Shown in pieces: positions 1 through 10,834 of a stretch of 47,022 nucleotides of DNA (position 1 is the stretch's first letter; each line of letters starts with the position of its first letter). The stretch comes from Chara braunii (Eukaryota; Streptophyta; Charophyceae; Charales; Characeae). The notes beneath the pieces are model-generated. The model saw nothing but the letters and a program-made list of their open reading frames with translations. It did not search any database and had not been told where the DNA came from. The stretch is from positions 430,573-477,594 of the forward strand of contig BFEA01000170.1 of assembly GCA_003427395.1 (NCBI GenBank), written 5' to 3'. A program made the position numbers and the translations under genes.

Positions 1-64
<64 letters not shown>

Positions 65-69
65 AATGA

Positions 70-104
<35 letters not shown>
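1..104. repeat. (CT)n microsatellite, interrupted
   Basis: Two CT runs (about 1-60 and 73-102) are separated by a short GTGCAATGAACC unit. The same unit starts the inverted-repeat arm that follows, so the CT tract and the GTGCAATGAACC motif appear to have been duplicated together. Confidence 0.95.
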
Positions 105-107
<3 letters not shown>

Positions 108-108
108 G

Positions 109-440
109 TGCAATGAACCTCGCAACTCCAAACCAACTCGAACATGCACAGTGAATAGAAACTGCCGTGTATTCAGGGCAGATCCTAAAGGGAGAGAGAG
201 AGAGGGAGACCAGACATCAAGGGAGGAGAAGTTGAGTACATACCTGAGGCAGGATTGCAGTGGCGAGTTCCGGCAACTGCCACTGGTTACTTGAACTCCA
301 CAATTCTAAACTTCTCATATTTTAAGTGGGAACATATCTGGCGCTGGTTCATGTGTCATCTCTCTGGTGCAGTGTGAACTTCCTGTGAATGCACTCACCT
401 TCCATGTTCGAGTTCGTTTGGAATTGCGAGGTTCACTGCA
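109..440. mobile_element. Inverted-repeat (MITE-like) element, ~330 bp
   Basis: The arm at 109-146 (TGCAATGAACCTCGCAACT...) is matched in reverse complement at 403-440 with only a few mismatches. Both arms abut CT/CT-like tracts (CT run before 104, CTCTCTCTC after 442). The interior has no coding potential. The structure fits a non-autonomous foldback element. No clear target-site duplication was identified because the flanks are simple repeats. Confidence 0.6.
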
Positions 441-610
441 TCACTCTCTCTCTCGGTGGGGCTGTTTTACAAGGCACATTTGATTCACTGTTATTTTTGA
501 CGATTGGGGAGGCGTTGACGAGGAGAAGACGCAGGAGATATAATTCTGTAGCCATTGCCATATCTTGAGCTCTTTGTTGAAGGTCGGTTGATTACAAGTT
601 GACACAAGCC

Positions 611-774
611 GTTAAACCACCAGTACTTGGCCCAGCTATCGGCCGCAGAAAAAAACTCCTAGAGTAGAAACGTTTCTAGTTGGATGAATTTGGGCGCTCC
701 TGTAGTGACCCGTACGTTTCCAAAAATCGTGGCGCGTTAACGGGCACTACTTTAGGAAGTACTGGTGGTTTAAC
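611..774. mobile_element. MITE, family R (TTAAACCACCAGTAC ends), copy 1
   Basis: The left end GTTAAACCACCAGTACTTGG at 611 is mirrored by AGTACTGGTGGTTTAAC at 758-774. The same ends recur at 21177-21331, 28522, 28680, 29905-29970 and 43837-44024, which identifies a dispersed short terminal-inverted-repeat family. The ~164 bp copy carries no ORF. Confidence 0.7.
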
Positions 775-1423
775 AGGGACCCCTACTTCCAGACCCAGGT
801 AACCCCCCCTAGTACTGAAAAGTGCATTTGGGGATATTTTTTCAGTTTTATTTGGGGGGGGGCCTGTTTTATTTTGGGTCAAGGTCTGCGTGTGTCAAGT
901 TTGGTGTTTGTTGGGGTCTTGTGGATTACTATGATGGCGAGCCCTTGAAATCCTGAAAATCCTGGAAACTGAAAAGAGCGAATTTTGCATGAAAACAAAC
1001 TTTTTGCCTTGGGAGTTAACGCCCCTTTGATCCATTTTTTTCCTTGCTTTTTTTTTTTGTTGTTGGTTTAGTTGGTGTCCACTCTATGCACTGGTGACAA
1101 AGTCTGGCTTAGAAGGTGTGTGAAGTTTGTTATACCGACCCTGAAAAAAAAAAACCCGAAAATTTAGGGCTCTGTTAACCGCTTCTCCAAGTTGAGGTGG
1201 AGATAATTTTGTAGCCATTGCCATATCTCGAGCTCTTATTCTCCTCCCTCATTTCTTCCTCGTCTTCGTCTGTTCTTCAATATATGATTGAGCAGGGAAA
1301 TCCCCCAACTGTGATTAGCCTCCCCACAGTGTGTGTTGATTCTTTCTGTGTACATACTCTTTCAACGGTGTAATGCTTCCATTCTATCAGTCCGTGCTTG
1401 TGTTTGACATCCACTGTGCATTC
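775..1423. other. No gene recognised
   Basis: Mixed AT/T-rich sequence with homopolymer runs. No coding frame or RNA gene could be supported. Confidence 0.6.
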
Positions 1424-1946
1424 TTAGGACCTTGGCAACCTGGATGTGTCGGCAGAGCCTAACAAAGTTACCTGACACAGACACCCTATTCCTTGTGGAG
1501 TTGCGCTTAATGAACACAAGCACACACCCATAAACACGTAAAGACAAAAAAGAAAGTCACAGCCAATAAAAAAAAAAAAAAACTGCACAGAGCTAGGCAG
1601 ACGCAAGAAATCCTTGCCAGATGACAGTCAGAGGTGAATCAGATCAATGCAACACACTGCTATAATGTAGTGTATCCAGTAAAGCATTTCATAACATGAG
1701 GAAGGTTCAACGTCATATAAAATATTCACCTGAAGCTGTACACTGGGCACAAACTCGTATGCAAACGATGCTTGGACTCCCAGAGGAACATCGCCATGCT
1801 CAAAATCCTGCAAAACAGAACACGACAAAAGACAGCAGCAGAGCCAATGTGAACATGCAATAAGCTGTGCTAGCAGGTTTCGGCCCCGTCTATCTTCGTG
1901 TGGTGCCACTTACATTCGATGAGGGCATCAGCCAAGCTCCGACTGT
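1424..1946 (-). CDS. Candidate C-terminal exons of an unidentified host gene
   Basis: On the minus strand three short blocks join in phase 0 with canonical borders. Exon 1914-1946 (33 bp) follows CCCACAG and ends at a strong GTAAGT donor. Exon 1730-1807 (78 bp) follows TTCTGTTTTGCAG, encodes DFEHGDVPLGVQASFAYEF and continues to a GTGAAT donor. Exon 1424-1471 follows GTGTCAG and ends in TAA. Introns would be 106 and 258 bp. I do not recognise the protein and see no domain. The exon at 1730-1807 is the most convincing because its acceptor tract, its open phase-0 frame and its donor agree. Upstream exons would lie beyond the GC-rich element at 2055-2545 and were not identified. Chance splice-like motifs remain possible. 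Confidence 0.3.
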
Positions 1947-2054
1947 CTGTGGGCACTCACTCCAAGTCCAAACCAAGAGTACACAGGTTAAGGGAATAGT
2001 TCTCTCCTTGCAATCATCTCTAGCATGGCAAACCAAGGATCCGCTGCAAGCATT

Positions 2055-2545
2055 GTTGCACCCCCCGACGGTCGGCGGCTCTTGACTGGTCGGCTGCCGG
2101 CCCGCTGACCGATCGGTTGGTCGGCACCTACCAGTCGGTGGTCGTCGGCACCCCGCAAATAATAAAAAAAGAAGTTTTTTTCCAGAACCGCCAATAACAC
2201 ATCCAACACCCCCATAGCGTCCCCCAATACCACCCCCAAACCGCCCTCAACCCGCCCCCAACACCTTCATTACCCCCCGGCCCCCCCCAATACCCCCTAT
2301 ACCACCCCTATACTCCCCTATACTCCAACCCCAAAACACCACAATATCCCCCCCCATCCCCAAGAGTTTCTCAGCAGATTTGGGCTGTACTCAGCGAGCG
2401 TGGTACAGCCCCCAACTCGGATTTGAAACAACATCAGTGGACGTTTTTTTTTTTTTTTTGAACTGTTCAGCAGACCGCCGACTGGTCGGCACAACCGGTC
2501 CGCCACAATACGGTCGGCGGTCGGCAGGGATGCAACCCTGACTGC
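2055..2545. mobile_element. GC-rich element with CGGTCGGCGG-type ends (MITE-like)
   Basis: Both ends carry clustered GGTCGGC motifs in opposite orientation. The left reads GTTGCACCCCCCGACGGTCGG. The right reads GGTCGGCGGTCGGCAGGGATGCAAC, whose reverse complement also starts GTTGCAT. Between them lie a C-rich tract (about 2210-2360) and a T17 run. Motif clustering near both ends is typical of transposase-binding subterminal repeats. No ORF is convincing and the borders are approximate. Confidence 0.4.
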
Positions 2546-3070
2546 AAGGCAAAATCATATCCTCGTACGCCAAAATTCACACAGGAGTTCGGGAATGTGC
2601 AACACACTGGATATGCATATTCGAATTCCACCCGGGTGTGCCGAACTCCTTCCAGCAAATGGATACTGTTTGGTCATTCCTTCTCCAGCTCTGCGAGAGA
2701 AACCTCAACATAGGGCGTGCCACAACAAATCCAGCAGTCCCAATGCCCGCTCCCTTACTAGGAAACCAGTTTTTTATGATCCAACATGGCAAACAATCTT
2801 CCTTTTTTTGTAGTATTGCTTCCATGATATTCGGAGCATCAGCCGCAATGGCTCAAACCAAAGTCTAAAAACTTTTAGCTTGTAGTTCTATTGGCCATGT
2901 AGGTTAGTTTTCATCTTTCATACAGGTCACATCGCTGCAAGCAAGCATGCGCCTATACTTTATTTCCCGATTACTAAGTCCAATCCTGCCACCCACCCAT
3001 GATGTTGCGGCTTCCAGTCATGGACTAGTCAGGACAGGGACAATTTAAAGTTTAAACTCGTTGAGGAAGA
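2546..3070. other. No gene recognised
   Basis: Opposite-strand open frames overlap at 2577-2868, but neither has a recognisable domain or good splice context. This is the pre-insertion flank of the gypsy element. The last four bases before the LTR (AAGA, 3067-3070) are repeated after the 3' LTR. Confidence 0.5.
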
Positions 3071-3515
3071 TGCGAGGAATGAGCTCTCACGGGTCCCCTA
3101 TCAGACATGCACATGTTCTGGGCAGAGGCCCCCAGCAAGCCAAGTACCCGCCCTAAGTGAAGGTGGGCCTGAATTTTCATCAGAGGCCAAAATTCGGCAT
3201 TTTCGTATGTGGGTACTCAGGCTGCTGCAGCCCGCCAGTTGGTTGAGTGGACGGGGAGTCTCACTAAGCTGCGTCACACAGTTGGCCCAGGCCTTGGAAG
3301 TTGCGCTCGCGCACATTCACAATGCAGGGCCGATACATCACAAAGCGGCCACAGGCCTACGCAAAGGCAGCACTGTCGACGTACCTACCCTGGGTCCTGT
3401 GCAAATGCAGCAAACAGCCAAAGTCTGGAGACTCAGGCCGTGCCCAACTGTAAAGGGCCTCGGGCCTGGGCGCAGGCACTGGGGCCCAACCGGAAGATAC
3501 TGGAAGCTTCCAGCC

Positions 3516-3852
3516 GTATGTATGATGAACTTCAATAAAATACGCTTTGGATGCAAAAAAAGCCAATAGTTTATATACATTACAGAAGTGCACAGCAAGC
3601 GCACAGCAATCACATTGTGTTTTTGTGTGTTTTATTTATTATTCATGTAATTTTCATCAAGTTAATTGCAGATTTGTCGTTTCGTTTTTGTTTTCGAAGT
3701 TTTACGTGTAGAAGCAAATTCTCCAAATTTATGACCAACCATATCTTCAGTAATCTGTAAACCAACAAAATATTTTCCGTTATAAACTTGTGCATAGTAA
3801 CCGACAAATTTAGGCAAAATACAAGATCTACGTGACCAAATTTTCCAACTCT
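3516..3852 (-). other. NUMT: mitochondrial DNA inserted in the 5' LTR
   Basis: The 3' LTR reads CTTCCAGCC, then AGCCCCCACG, then CAACCACGCAGAGG. The 5' LTR has the same flanks but about 337 bp of AT-rich foreign DNA between them, replacing about 10 bp. The insert contains the 3' part of rps19 on the minus strand plus about 146 bp of downstream sequence of unassigned origin. Loss of a few bases and no obvious target duplication suggest capture during double-strand-break repair. It postdates the retrotransposon insertion. Confidence 0.85.
3662..3844 (-). pseudogene. rps19: Mitochondrial ribosomal protein S19 (C-terminal fragment)
   Basis: The minus-strand frame gives about 60 residues ending at a TAA stop (3662-3664). 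It contains [19 protein letters not shown] and [18 protein letters not shown], which are hallmark segments of organellar/bacterial S19, particularly the mitochondrial type. S19 is a small-subunit protein of about 90 residues near the ribosomal A site; only its C-terminal two thirds is here. The N terminus is cut off at the junction with LTR sequence, so the upstream open frame (to 4039) is LTR-derived and not part of the gene. With no targeting peptide or complete N terminus it is a pseudogene. Confidence 0.9.
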
Positions 3853-4483
3853 CAACCACGCAGAGGCTGCCACTTCCATATAGGAAGGAGGGCAGCCAGG
3901 GGCGGGGAATTCTGGCCCATGCAGGCAATGCGGTCACGCTGCTGCGCTGCTGCGTTAGAGGCTGTGTGCTGCACTGAGGCCAGAGCGCGTGCGGGCGCGT
4001 GAGAGGCGAAGAGGGGCGCTGCTGGGCAGCAGAGCGCAAGCAGCCATAGCCGGGCTGCAGGGGGCTAGGGATTAACAGGGCGATCGGTGGTCTTCAGGAA
4101 GGAAGCGAGTGTGGGTGGACAGGGTCTGATAAGGGGAGGTGAGATACGTACCTGGTACATGGACGAGGTTGGCTGTGGTGTTGACATCATGTACATTGGC
4201 CTTCGAGAGTCGAAGTGAGCCTGTTGTGAGAATGCTGATGTAGGTAGGATAGTCAAGTAGTGTAGGCTGGGCACTGCGTGCCAAACAGAGAGGAGCGACT
4301 TTGGATACTGTGTTGGTGTGGCCTGAGGGCTTGAACATTGGCTCATTACTTCATTGTACTGCTCTTATTTGGATGGGATCTCGGTGCATTTGCACTCTCT
4401 GCTTGTGCACGACTACTTGGACATCTGTGTGATTTCGCAACTTCGTTTTCTGTCCATCGTTCCCACTCGTATTCCTTGCAATT

Positions 4484-4495
4484 TGGTATCGGAGC
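4484..4495 (+). promoter_or_regulatory. Primer binding site (initiator Met tRNA type)
   Basis: TGGTATCGGAGC lies 3 nt inside the 5' LTR. It matches the plant retroelement PBS TGGTATCAGAGC, complementary to the 3' end of initiator tRNA-Met, with one mismatch. Confidence 0.9.
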
Positions 4496-5863
4496 TGGTC
4501 CGTGATCGTCGCTTACCTGACACTGGCAACATTGTTACTTGGTGCGCTGACGATGCTTCTGTGCAGCAAGGATCCATTGGTGCCCACTTGATAGATCGGG
4601 GCCCAGGTAGACGATCCGGCCGCTGGAAGGCTGTGGCGACAGCGTGGGAGCTGTGGCGACAGCGGATGTATGTATGATGATGAGAGCCTGACATGGCATT
4701 TTGGCTGAGGTGGCACTGCATTTCGTTGTGGGTGGTACCGAGGCTATGACCGGTCATTTAAATGCACGTCGGCTCAATTGGTGAGAAATCTGTGGTTGGA
4801 GACAGCTATCTCCAGGTACATTGTTCCCATTATCTACCCTCTCGATCTCTTCTTACCGTGAGGAAGTGAGTCCAACCTCGAGTGTCCTCTCTTTTGTGTG
4901 AGGAGTCGTGTGCACTCTACCTTGAGAGACAACCTTCTTCCCGGTGGCGCATCTGGCAGAAAAGGGCGGTGCCTCTGAAGGGCCCTGCTCGAAGCACGGG
5001 TCACGGTCACCATGCCAACCCACGGTACACGCAGGCCATGCTGCTTTGTCCTTTAAAGGCTCTTTGCTGCGCTGATACAAGTGGTGTGCGGACTGACCAG
5101 TCCTAGGCAGACGCTTTCCAGACCGTCTATAAACATTTCTGGCAGGGGTCTGAACCGTCCACCGGCTGTGATCGTCGTCCTGTCTGCGACGTTAAATAAT
5201 TATTGAGGACCTTGGGGGCTGTCCTTAAAATGCCTCTTGATCAGCCAGATCAGTCAGACTCGTTGCATGTGAGGGTAAAGAATGCGCAGGCTGGTCATAA
5301 GCATACATCTCGAGCACAGGGGTGGGCCACTAATGCACACCTTAGACACTGCCGCTTCATGATGCCTACAGGCAAGTTGCATACAGGGGAGGGAGATTCC
5401 AATTGAGACTCGACAGTCATACACAACCATACCCATTCATTGTGCATACATCTTTTTGGAAATCAATATTTTATTTTTGATTAGTTGGTTGACAGACTGC
5501 TAATACCTCACAGATTTTTTATTAGTTGGTTGACAGACTGCTAATACCTCACACACAGCCTAGACTAGAAGTGTAGTGTTCTACCATAGCCAGTTCTCCT
5601 CGAAGNCTAATACCTCACACACAGCCTAGACTAGAAGTGTAGTGTTCTACCATAGCCAGTTCTCCTCGAAGATGCTGTAAGAGAACTAGTCAAAATAAAC
5701 TTAGATTATGTGTACAGTCTGTGTGAATGCTGTTGATGCCGCTTGACTAGTAGTCTAGGTAACTCGCTGGATATTTATTTTTATTTTATTTATTTTAAGA
5801 ACCGGTTAGACGCATGCTGCGGTCCGTCCAGAGTGGACACTAGTGCAGACAGTGTCTGCCTAG
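4496..5863 (+). other. Gypsy 5' leader, no gene
   Basis: Long untranslated leader between PBS and gag. It contains a local duplication at 5481-5671 (separate entry). No domain is encoded here. Confidence 0.7.
5481..5671. repeat. Nested tandem duplications with an N
   Basis: TTAGTTGGTTGACAGACTGC with following bases occurs at 5481 and again at 5522. A 65 bp block at 5541-5605 is then repeated exactly at 5607-5671, separated by a single N at 5606. The N between identical copies suggests an unresolved join by the assembler rather than a biological repeat. Confidence 0.9.
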
Positions 5864-7550
5864 TTGATGAGTGGATCAGAGGGTGGTGAAGGTACAGCTG
5901 ACGAACGAAGGCAGAGTACCTGTAGTGTTCCAGGTCCTACTACTAAGAGACGAGAGAAGACTCGGGCCGAAGCAAGGCCCCGTAATCTTGAGACTGTGAG
6001 GGAATCCGCAGCAGCTGTAGAGAGAACATTGGCAGCAGCAGCGGTTAGCACAGTAGCAATGGCTACATCTGCGGCATCAACTACAGCAACCTCGTTCGGT
6101 TTCACGTTTGGAATGCCAGACACTACAGGACAGTCCGTTTCCAGTACAACAGGGTCTGGGGTCAGTCAGATGGCGTGCTTGCAGTCCAGCTTGCCGCCTC
6201 CACGCACCAGGGAGCAGATGGAGCCCCAGCAAGTAGAAAGGATCCGCTTAAGGTTAGAGGAGCAACTTAAGAAGGCCATAGAAGTGTCAGACTAGAGGGT
6301 AGGGCAGCAGACAAAGCTGCTTTAGAGGGGTTAGATGACTCGGCTTTGGACAATAACATGAAGATTGTCAAAGTGAGAATCATGTCCATGCATGCATACA
6401 TGGACAGCAAACTGGACGCTATCCAGGACACCCTGACCAGATCCTGAACGCCATGCAAAGGCCACGACGTAAGCCAACAGCTTTGCCATCGCTGCCATTC
6501 TCGGCGATAACAGGCCCGTACCCCCCTCAGTCTGGTACCTCGCCGAGCGGTACATCAGCAGCAGCAGCACAGACTGCTGCTGCTTCATCTTCTGGTCCGG
6601 CGCCTGGAGCTACACCACAGCCGCCACCTGTCCCACAAGCGGGACAGCAATAGCCTTGGTACCCCAAGACCCAACTGAAACCACCCCCAACCTTCTCAGG
6701 AGATAAGAAGGATGAGGCTCTCGACACTTGGTTGAGAACGGTGCCAGTGTGGGTGAGGGCGAAGAGGACGTTGGTGGAGGAGGAAGTGATAACTGCTGCA
6801 TCCTATTTAGAGGGATCGGCAGCTCTCTGGCTAGAAATTGGTTGCTTCAAAGGGGTTCCGCGGGAACACGGGTGACTGGGTTATGACCCATACCCTAGAG
6901 AGCTTTATGGATTTAGTGGAAGTGCGATGGCACAACCCACAGCAGGCACAGATTGTCACTGATGGGTTGCTGAAACTTGATATTAAACAGTACAAGTCCG
7001 TGCGCGAGCTCACTTCTGTTGTAGAGCGATTGATCATCGTCCCGAGGGTTGAATACAATCCTCTGGTCTTGTTGACCATGTTCTTAAGGTGTCTTACCAC
7101 AAACATCAAGAACTTGTTAGCCAGCGAGGCTCGGCTAGAGTATCACACGTTTGAGACCTTCAGCAAGAAGGCCTTAAGACTTCGAGGCTACGCTAGGCTG
7201 TGCTCAAACACCCTCTACAGATTGGAAGAAGAAACGGAGTCGATGACGGTCGCAGCCGATGGTACTCGGACCGAGATCAAAGATTTCTCAGATCTTGTGG
7301 ACGGTTCAAAGATAGACGACGAGGATGATGCCGAGGGTAGCAACCTTGCTGCCGTAGTTAAGGGCACGGCAGCTGGCCGCGGCAAGGGCGGACAGCAGAG
7401 GAGTCAGGGACAAACCCTGAACCCGCACAAGATAGCGGCATGGGTTCATTTGGATCAAGATGTGTGGTGGGATCGTTGACAGCACGGTGCTTGCATTCAC
7501 TACGGCGAGTATGGCCACCAACAGTTCAAAAGCAAGAACGCAAAGGTCCC
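5864..7550 (+). pseudogene. gag: gag (capsid polyprotein), broken
   Basis: The first open stretch (5864-6295) has an Ala/Thr-rich N terminus followed by a charged helix. The reading then shifts frame (RLEGRAADKAALEG... in another frame to about 6446). A retrotransposon gag/capsid segment follows from about 6670: PTFSGDKKDEALDTWL, then WLEIG, then the 6838-7479 frame with a KQYKSVRELTSVVERL-type core. Around 7486-7540 a YGEYGHQQFK remnant resembles a degenerate CCHC zinc knuckle whose second Cys is lost. At least three frame changes and stops separate the parts, so no full-length Gag can be made. Confidence 0.8.
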
Positions 7551-7856
7551 GCAGAAGATACCACCTAAAGGTGGGATTCCAACGAGCTCCGACTCGGGAA
7601 ACACATAAGGCCAGTAGAAGTTACAGTTGCTTCTACCCTCGTTGAAGCGGGTGATGTACCCTTCCTATTTCATGATTTGGCCAAAGCTATCGACTCCTTA
7701 GTCACCCCGCAGACGCATCCTGACCAAACGATACTCTACTCGTTGGATGTGTCTGAGGCCTTGGAGAACCCAACGATACTTCGCTCGTTGGATATGTCTA
7801 AGGCCTTGGAGAACCTACAAAGTGAGTGGTTGGCAAGGGACCCTCATGAGTCCTGA

Positions 7857-8768
7857 GTGGCACTAAGTCGAGGTCCTAGAAGGGTAAATTTTGTTGTGGA
7901 AGTTGCAGGGGACCGCAAATGCAAGGCCTTTGTAGACACCGGCTCCACTCGAGACTTTATAAGTCGCGACTACGTTGGAAGACCGCGCCTAAAGGACCGG
8001 GTGCAGCGCCAGAGTAGACCAGTAGCACCTACTCTGGCCAACAAAGAGCACATGTTGGTAGAGGGTTACGTTAAGGACGTGGTCTGCACTTTCTCCTATC
8101 TAGGAGGAGAACTTAATCATAGAATTTCGTTCCTGGTTAGTGACGACCTGCCATTTGACATGTTGTTAGGCATGTACTACCTTGAGGTTGCCAGGCCCCA
8201 GTTTGACTGGGACAGGAAAGTGTTGAAGCACGAGTTACCTAATGGGACGACCATTAGACTAGCTAAGTATAAGGCTAGTAGGTTAATTGACTCGTACGGG
8301 TCTTTGTGCTCATCGGCCTTTTACAATTATTATAAACAGAACCAAGAGGAAGGTGAGTACCTGGTCTTTGTCTCTGCCGAAGGGGAAGCCATTAAAACAC
8401 CCCCAGATATAGAGAGTATTGTCGCTAAGTACCCTGATCTGTTCGAGGAGCCCACAGATTTCGTAGACAAGGAGGTTGTGCATGCCATAGAGATCATCCC
8501 TGGAAGCAAGATACCGAAGGGAAGAATCTATACGATGGCTCTGGCCAAGTTGGACAAGCTCCGTCGACAACTGAAAGAGCTCACAGAAAAGGGTTGGATA
8601 CGGCCTGGCATTGCCCCCTTCGGCTCACCAGTCTTGTTTGCACCGAAGAAGGGGGGATCACTAAGGATATGCATTGATTATAGGGGCCTCAATGCCATTA
8701 CTGTTGAGAACGCAGAGCCCTTACCGCGCATCGATGATCTATTGGATAGGGTGCAAGGATATAAGTAA
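7857..8768 (+). pseudogene. pol: Aspartic protease plus N-terminal reverse transcriptase
   Basis: A 303-codon open stretch. Near residues 22-36 it reads KAFVDTGSTRDFIS, the catalytic DTGS of retropepsins (7935-7946). LLGMYYLEVARPQFDW near residues 103-118 fits the second half of the protease fold. From about residue 185 the RT leader begins (FEEPTDFVDKEVVHAIEIIPGS), followed by the RT fingers motif LRICIDYRGLNAITV. The stretch is closed by TAA at 8766-8768, immediately before the RT motif carrying the first catalytic Asp. The remaining RT is in another frame. Confidence 0.9.
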
Positions 8769-8781
8769 TTCACCAAGATAA

Positions 8782-9402
8782 GACTTAAAATTCGGCTACC
8801 ATCAGATTGCGATTAGACCGGAAGATCAACACAAAACCGCATTTCAAACCAGGTACAGTCTGTACGAGTTTGTGGTGATGCCCTTCGGCCTTTGCAATGC
8901 GCCGGGTACATTCCAGCACGCCCTGAAAAGGATCTTCCATGACTACTTGGATAAGTTTATCGTCGTGTACCTGGACGACATTCTTATCTTCAATAGAACT
9001 GTCGAGGAGCATGCCCAACATGTAGACGAACTGCTTTCTCTCCTCCGGCAGCGCAAATAAAACAGAAATTTAGAGAAATGTGAGTTCAGTTGCACTAAGA
9101 TCTTGTACTTGGATCATGAAGTATCCGCGGAAGGAATTAGGCCTAAAGATACGAAGGTGGCTAGCATTAGGAACTAGCCACGACCCCAATCTGTGACTGA
9201 GGTCAGATCTTTCTTGGGGATGTGTGGTTATTACCAAAATTTTGTGCAAAATTATAGTACCATCGCATCACCCTTGATTGACCTAATGCGCCTTGACACT
9301 CCATGGGAATGGACAGACGCATGTGAGGCTGCTTTCAAGAGACTGAAGCATGCCCTCACACATCATGAGGTTCTCATGGTCCCCAATCCTAGTGACCACT
9401 AA
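8782..9402 (+). pseudogene. pol: Reverse transcriptase palm/thumb and connection
   Basis: Shifted by one base relative to the protease-RT frame. It starts with DLKFGYHQIAIRPEDQHKTAF (first catalytic Asp in DLKFGYHQI), then MPFGLCNAPGTFQ and VVYLDDILIF with the catalytic YLDD at 8968-8979. In-frame stops occur at 9058-9060 and 9175-9177. The thumb/connection segment TEVRSFLGMCGYYQNFV follows. All are standard Ty3/gypsy RT blocks in the right order. The frameshift (about 8779-8781) and stops abolish translation. Confidence 0.92.
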
Positions 9403-9757
9403 CGTAAGCCAGTATGACATTGGCGCAATCTTGGCTCAGCAGGAAGGGAAGAAGTTAAGGCCAATCGAGTATATGAGCAAGAAAATACCATCTAAGAAAT
9501 TGGCGAAGTCCACCTATGAAAGGGAACTCTACGCCCTCTACAAGGCACTTGTCCACCGGAGGCACTATCTGTAGGGACGGTTCTTTTATTTGAGGGCTGA
9601 CCATCAAACACTCAAGTGGATCAAGACACAACTTGTCCTCTCTGACTCACTCAAACGCTGGATTGAAGTCATAGATCAGTACGACTTCAAGATAGATTAC
9701 GTGAGAGGAGAGTACAACAAGGTTGCTGATGCATTGTCACGTAGGACAGACTACCTG
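9398..9757 (+). pseudogene. pol: RNase H domain, first catalytic Asp lost
   Basis: In another frame the sequence reads NVSQYDIGAILAQQ, where family members normally have DAS; the first metal-binding Asp is replaced by Asn. YERELYALYKALVHRRHYL and then ADHQTLKWI, DYVRGEYNKVADALSRR follow, the latter with the final Asp. A stop at 9572-9574 interrupts it. Position between RT and integrase is canonical. Confidence 0.9.
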
Positions 9758-10834
9758 GGTGTGCTGATTACTGAGTTTGGCCTATCTGACGATGTCCCTC
9801 GATCCTCGGTGGAGGCCTACAAGGAAGACCCTACCATGATGGACATCATTCGCAAACTCGAGGCCCGGGACAAGGTCATATCTCATAAGTTTGTGATGGT
9901 GGATGGGTTGCTCTTTCTTGAAAAGGCAGGATTCAAGAGGTTAGTAGTTCCATCTAGAGAGATTTTGTATAGTTCAATTTTAGGTGAGTGCCATGATGCA
10001 ACAGGACATTTTGGCTACAGGAAGACTTTTGCTAATTTACTACAGCGTTTTTGGTGGCCTAACATGCTTGACGATGCAAAGACATACGTGCACAGGACAA
10101 GCCACGGACTCGAGCACCACTTGGGTTATTGAAGCCCCTACATATTCCTGCTGGTCAGGGACAAAATGTTTCCAGAGATTTCATGGATACCCTCGTGACC
10201 AGCAAGGATAGCAAAAGGCATATCTTCGTCATAGTTGATAGGTTCCCTAAGTACGCTCAACTAATCACCATGCCGAAGACTGCCAGGACTGAGCACGCCA
10301 TCAAGTTGTTCATGGACAACTGGGTGCGTGATTTTGGACTGCCAAAGACCATTGTTAGTGATAGAGATGTTCGGTTTACCAGTGAGATGTGGAAGAAGGC
10401 CGCTGAGCAGATGGGCAACCAGCTTCAGATGACTTCTGGGAATCATCCTGAAGCAAATGGGCACGCTGAACAGATGAACCGCGTGGTGCAGCATCTGCTG
10501 AGGCACTATATCAAGCCCAGCCAGGACGACTAGGATGAGAAACTACCTCTCATCGCCAATCTGTACAATAATGCTATGCATACACCACCGGTGTCAGTCC
10601 AAATCAGCTGCATTTGGGATGGAAGCCTAGGTCCGCTCTAAACTTCCTCCTGCCTGAAAACCAAACTGCTTCAACCCCTGGAACCATTGAATTTGGTGTC
10701 CAATATTAAAAATTGTTGCAGCAGACTGTCAAACACATTAGGAAATCTCAAGAAACCATGATGAAACTGACAACAAGCATTGCCGACAGTCCACATTTCA
10801 GGTAGGGGAACATGTCTGGGTCAAGGCTCATGAG
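9758..10834 (+). pseudogene. pol: Integrase (zinc-binding and DDE core), broken
   Basis: ECHDATGHFGYRKTF gives the two His of the HHCC zinc site; the expected CxxC part is scrambled by a frame change near 10090. The catalytic core continues in a new frame from 10129. It has the first Asp region DFMDTLVTS, second IVSDRDVRFTS, and Glu in ANGHAEQMNRVVQHLL, so a D,D,E triad is recognisable. A stop at 10531-10533 and frame changes up to 10834 remove the link to the C-terminal part. Confidence 0.88.

Larger units (their letters stand above)
3071..4480 (+). repeat. 5' LTR (with internal mitochondrial insertion)
   Basis: Begins TGCGAGGAA and ends CCTTGCA, matching the 3' LTR at 11320-12381 along its length. 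It is 1410 bp against 1062 bp for the 3' copy. The excess is mainly an insert at about 3516-3852, plus about 30 bp near 3875-3905 that is absent from the 3' LTR. Confidence 0.93.

Noticed and set aside
2577-2868. Overlapping protein-like frames on both strands
   Set aside because: Neither strand has a domain or splice borders; could not decide between them.
3662-4039. 125-codon complete rps19-like gene
   Set aside because: Only the last ~60 residues are S19; the upstream half is LTR sequence fused by the insertion.
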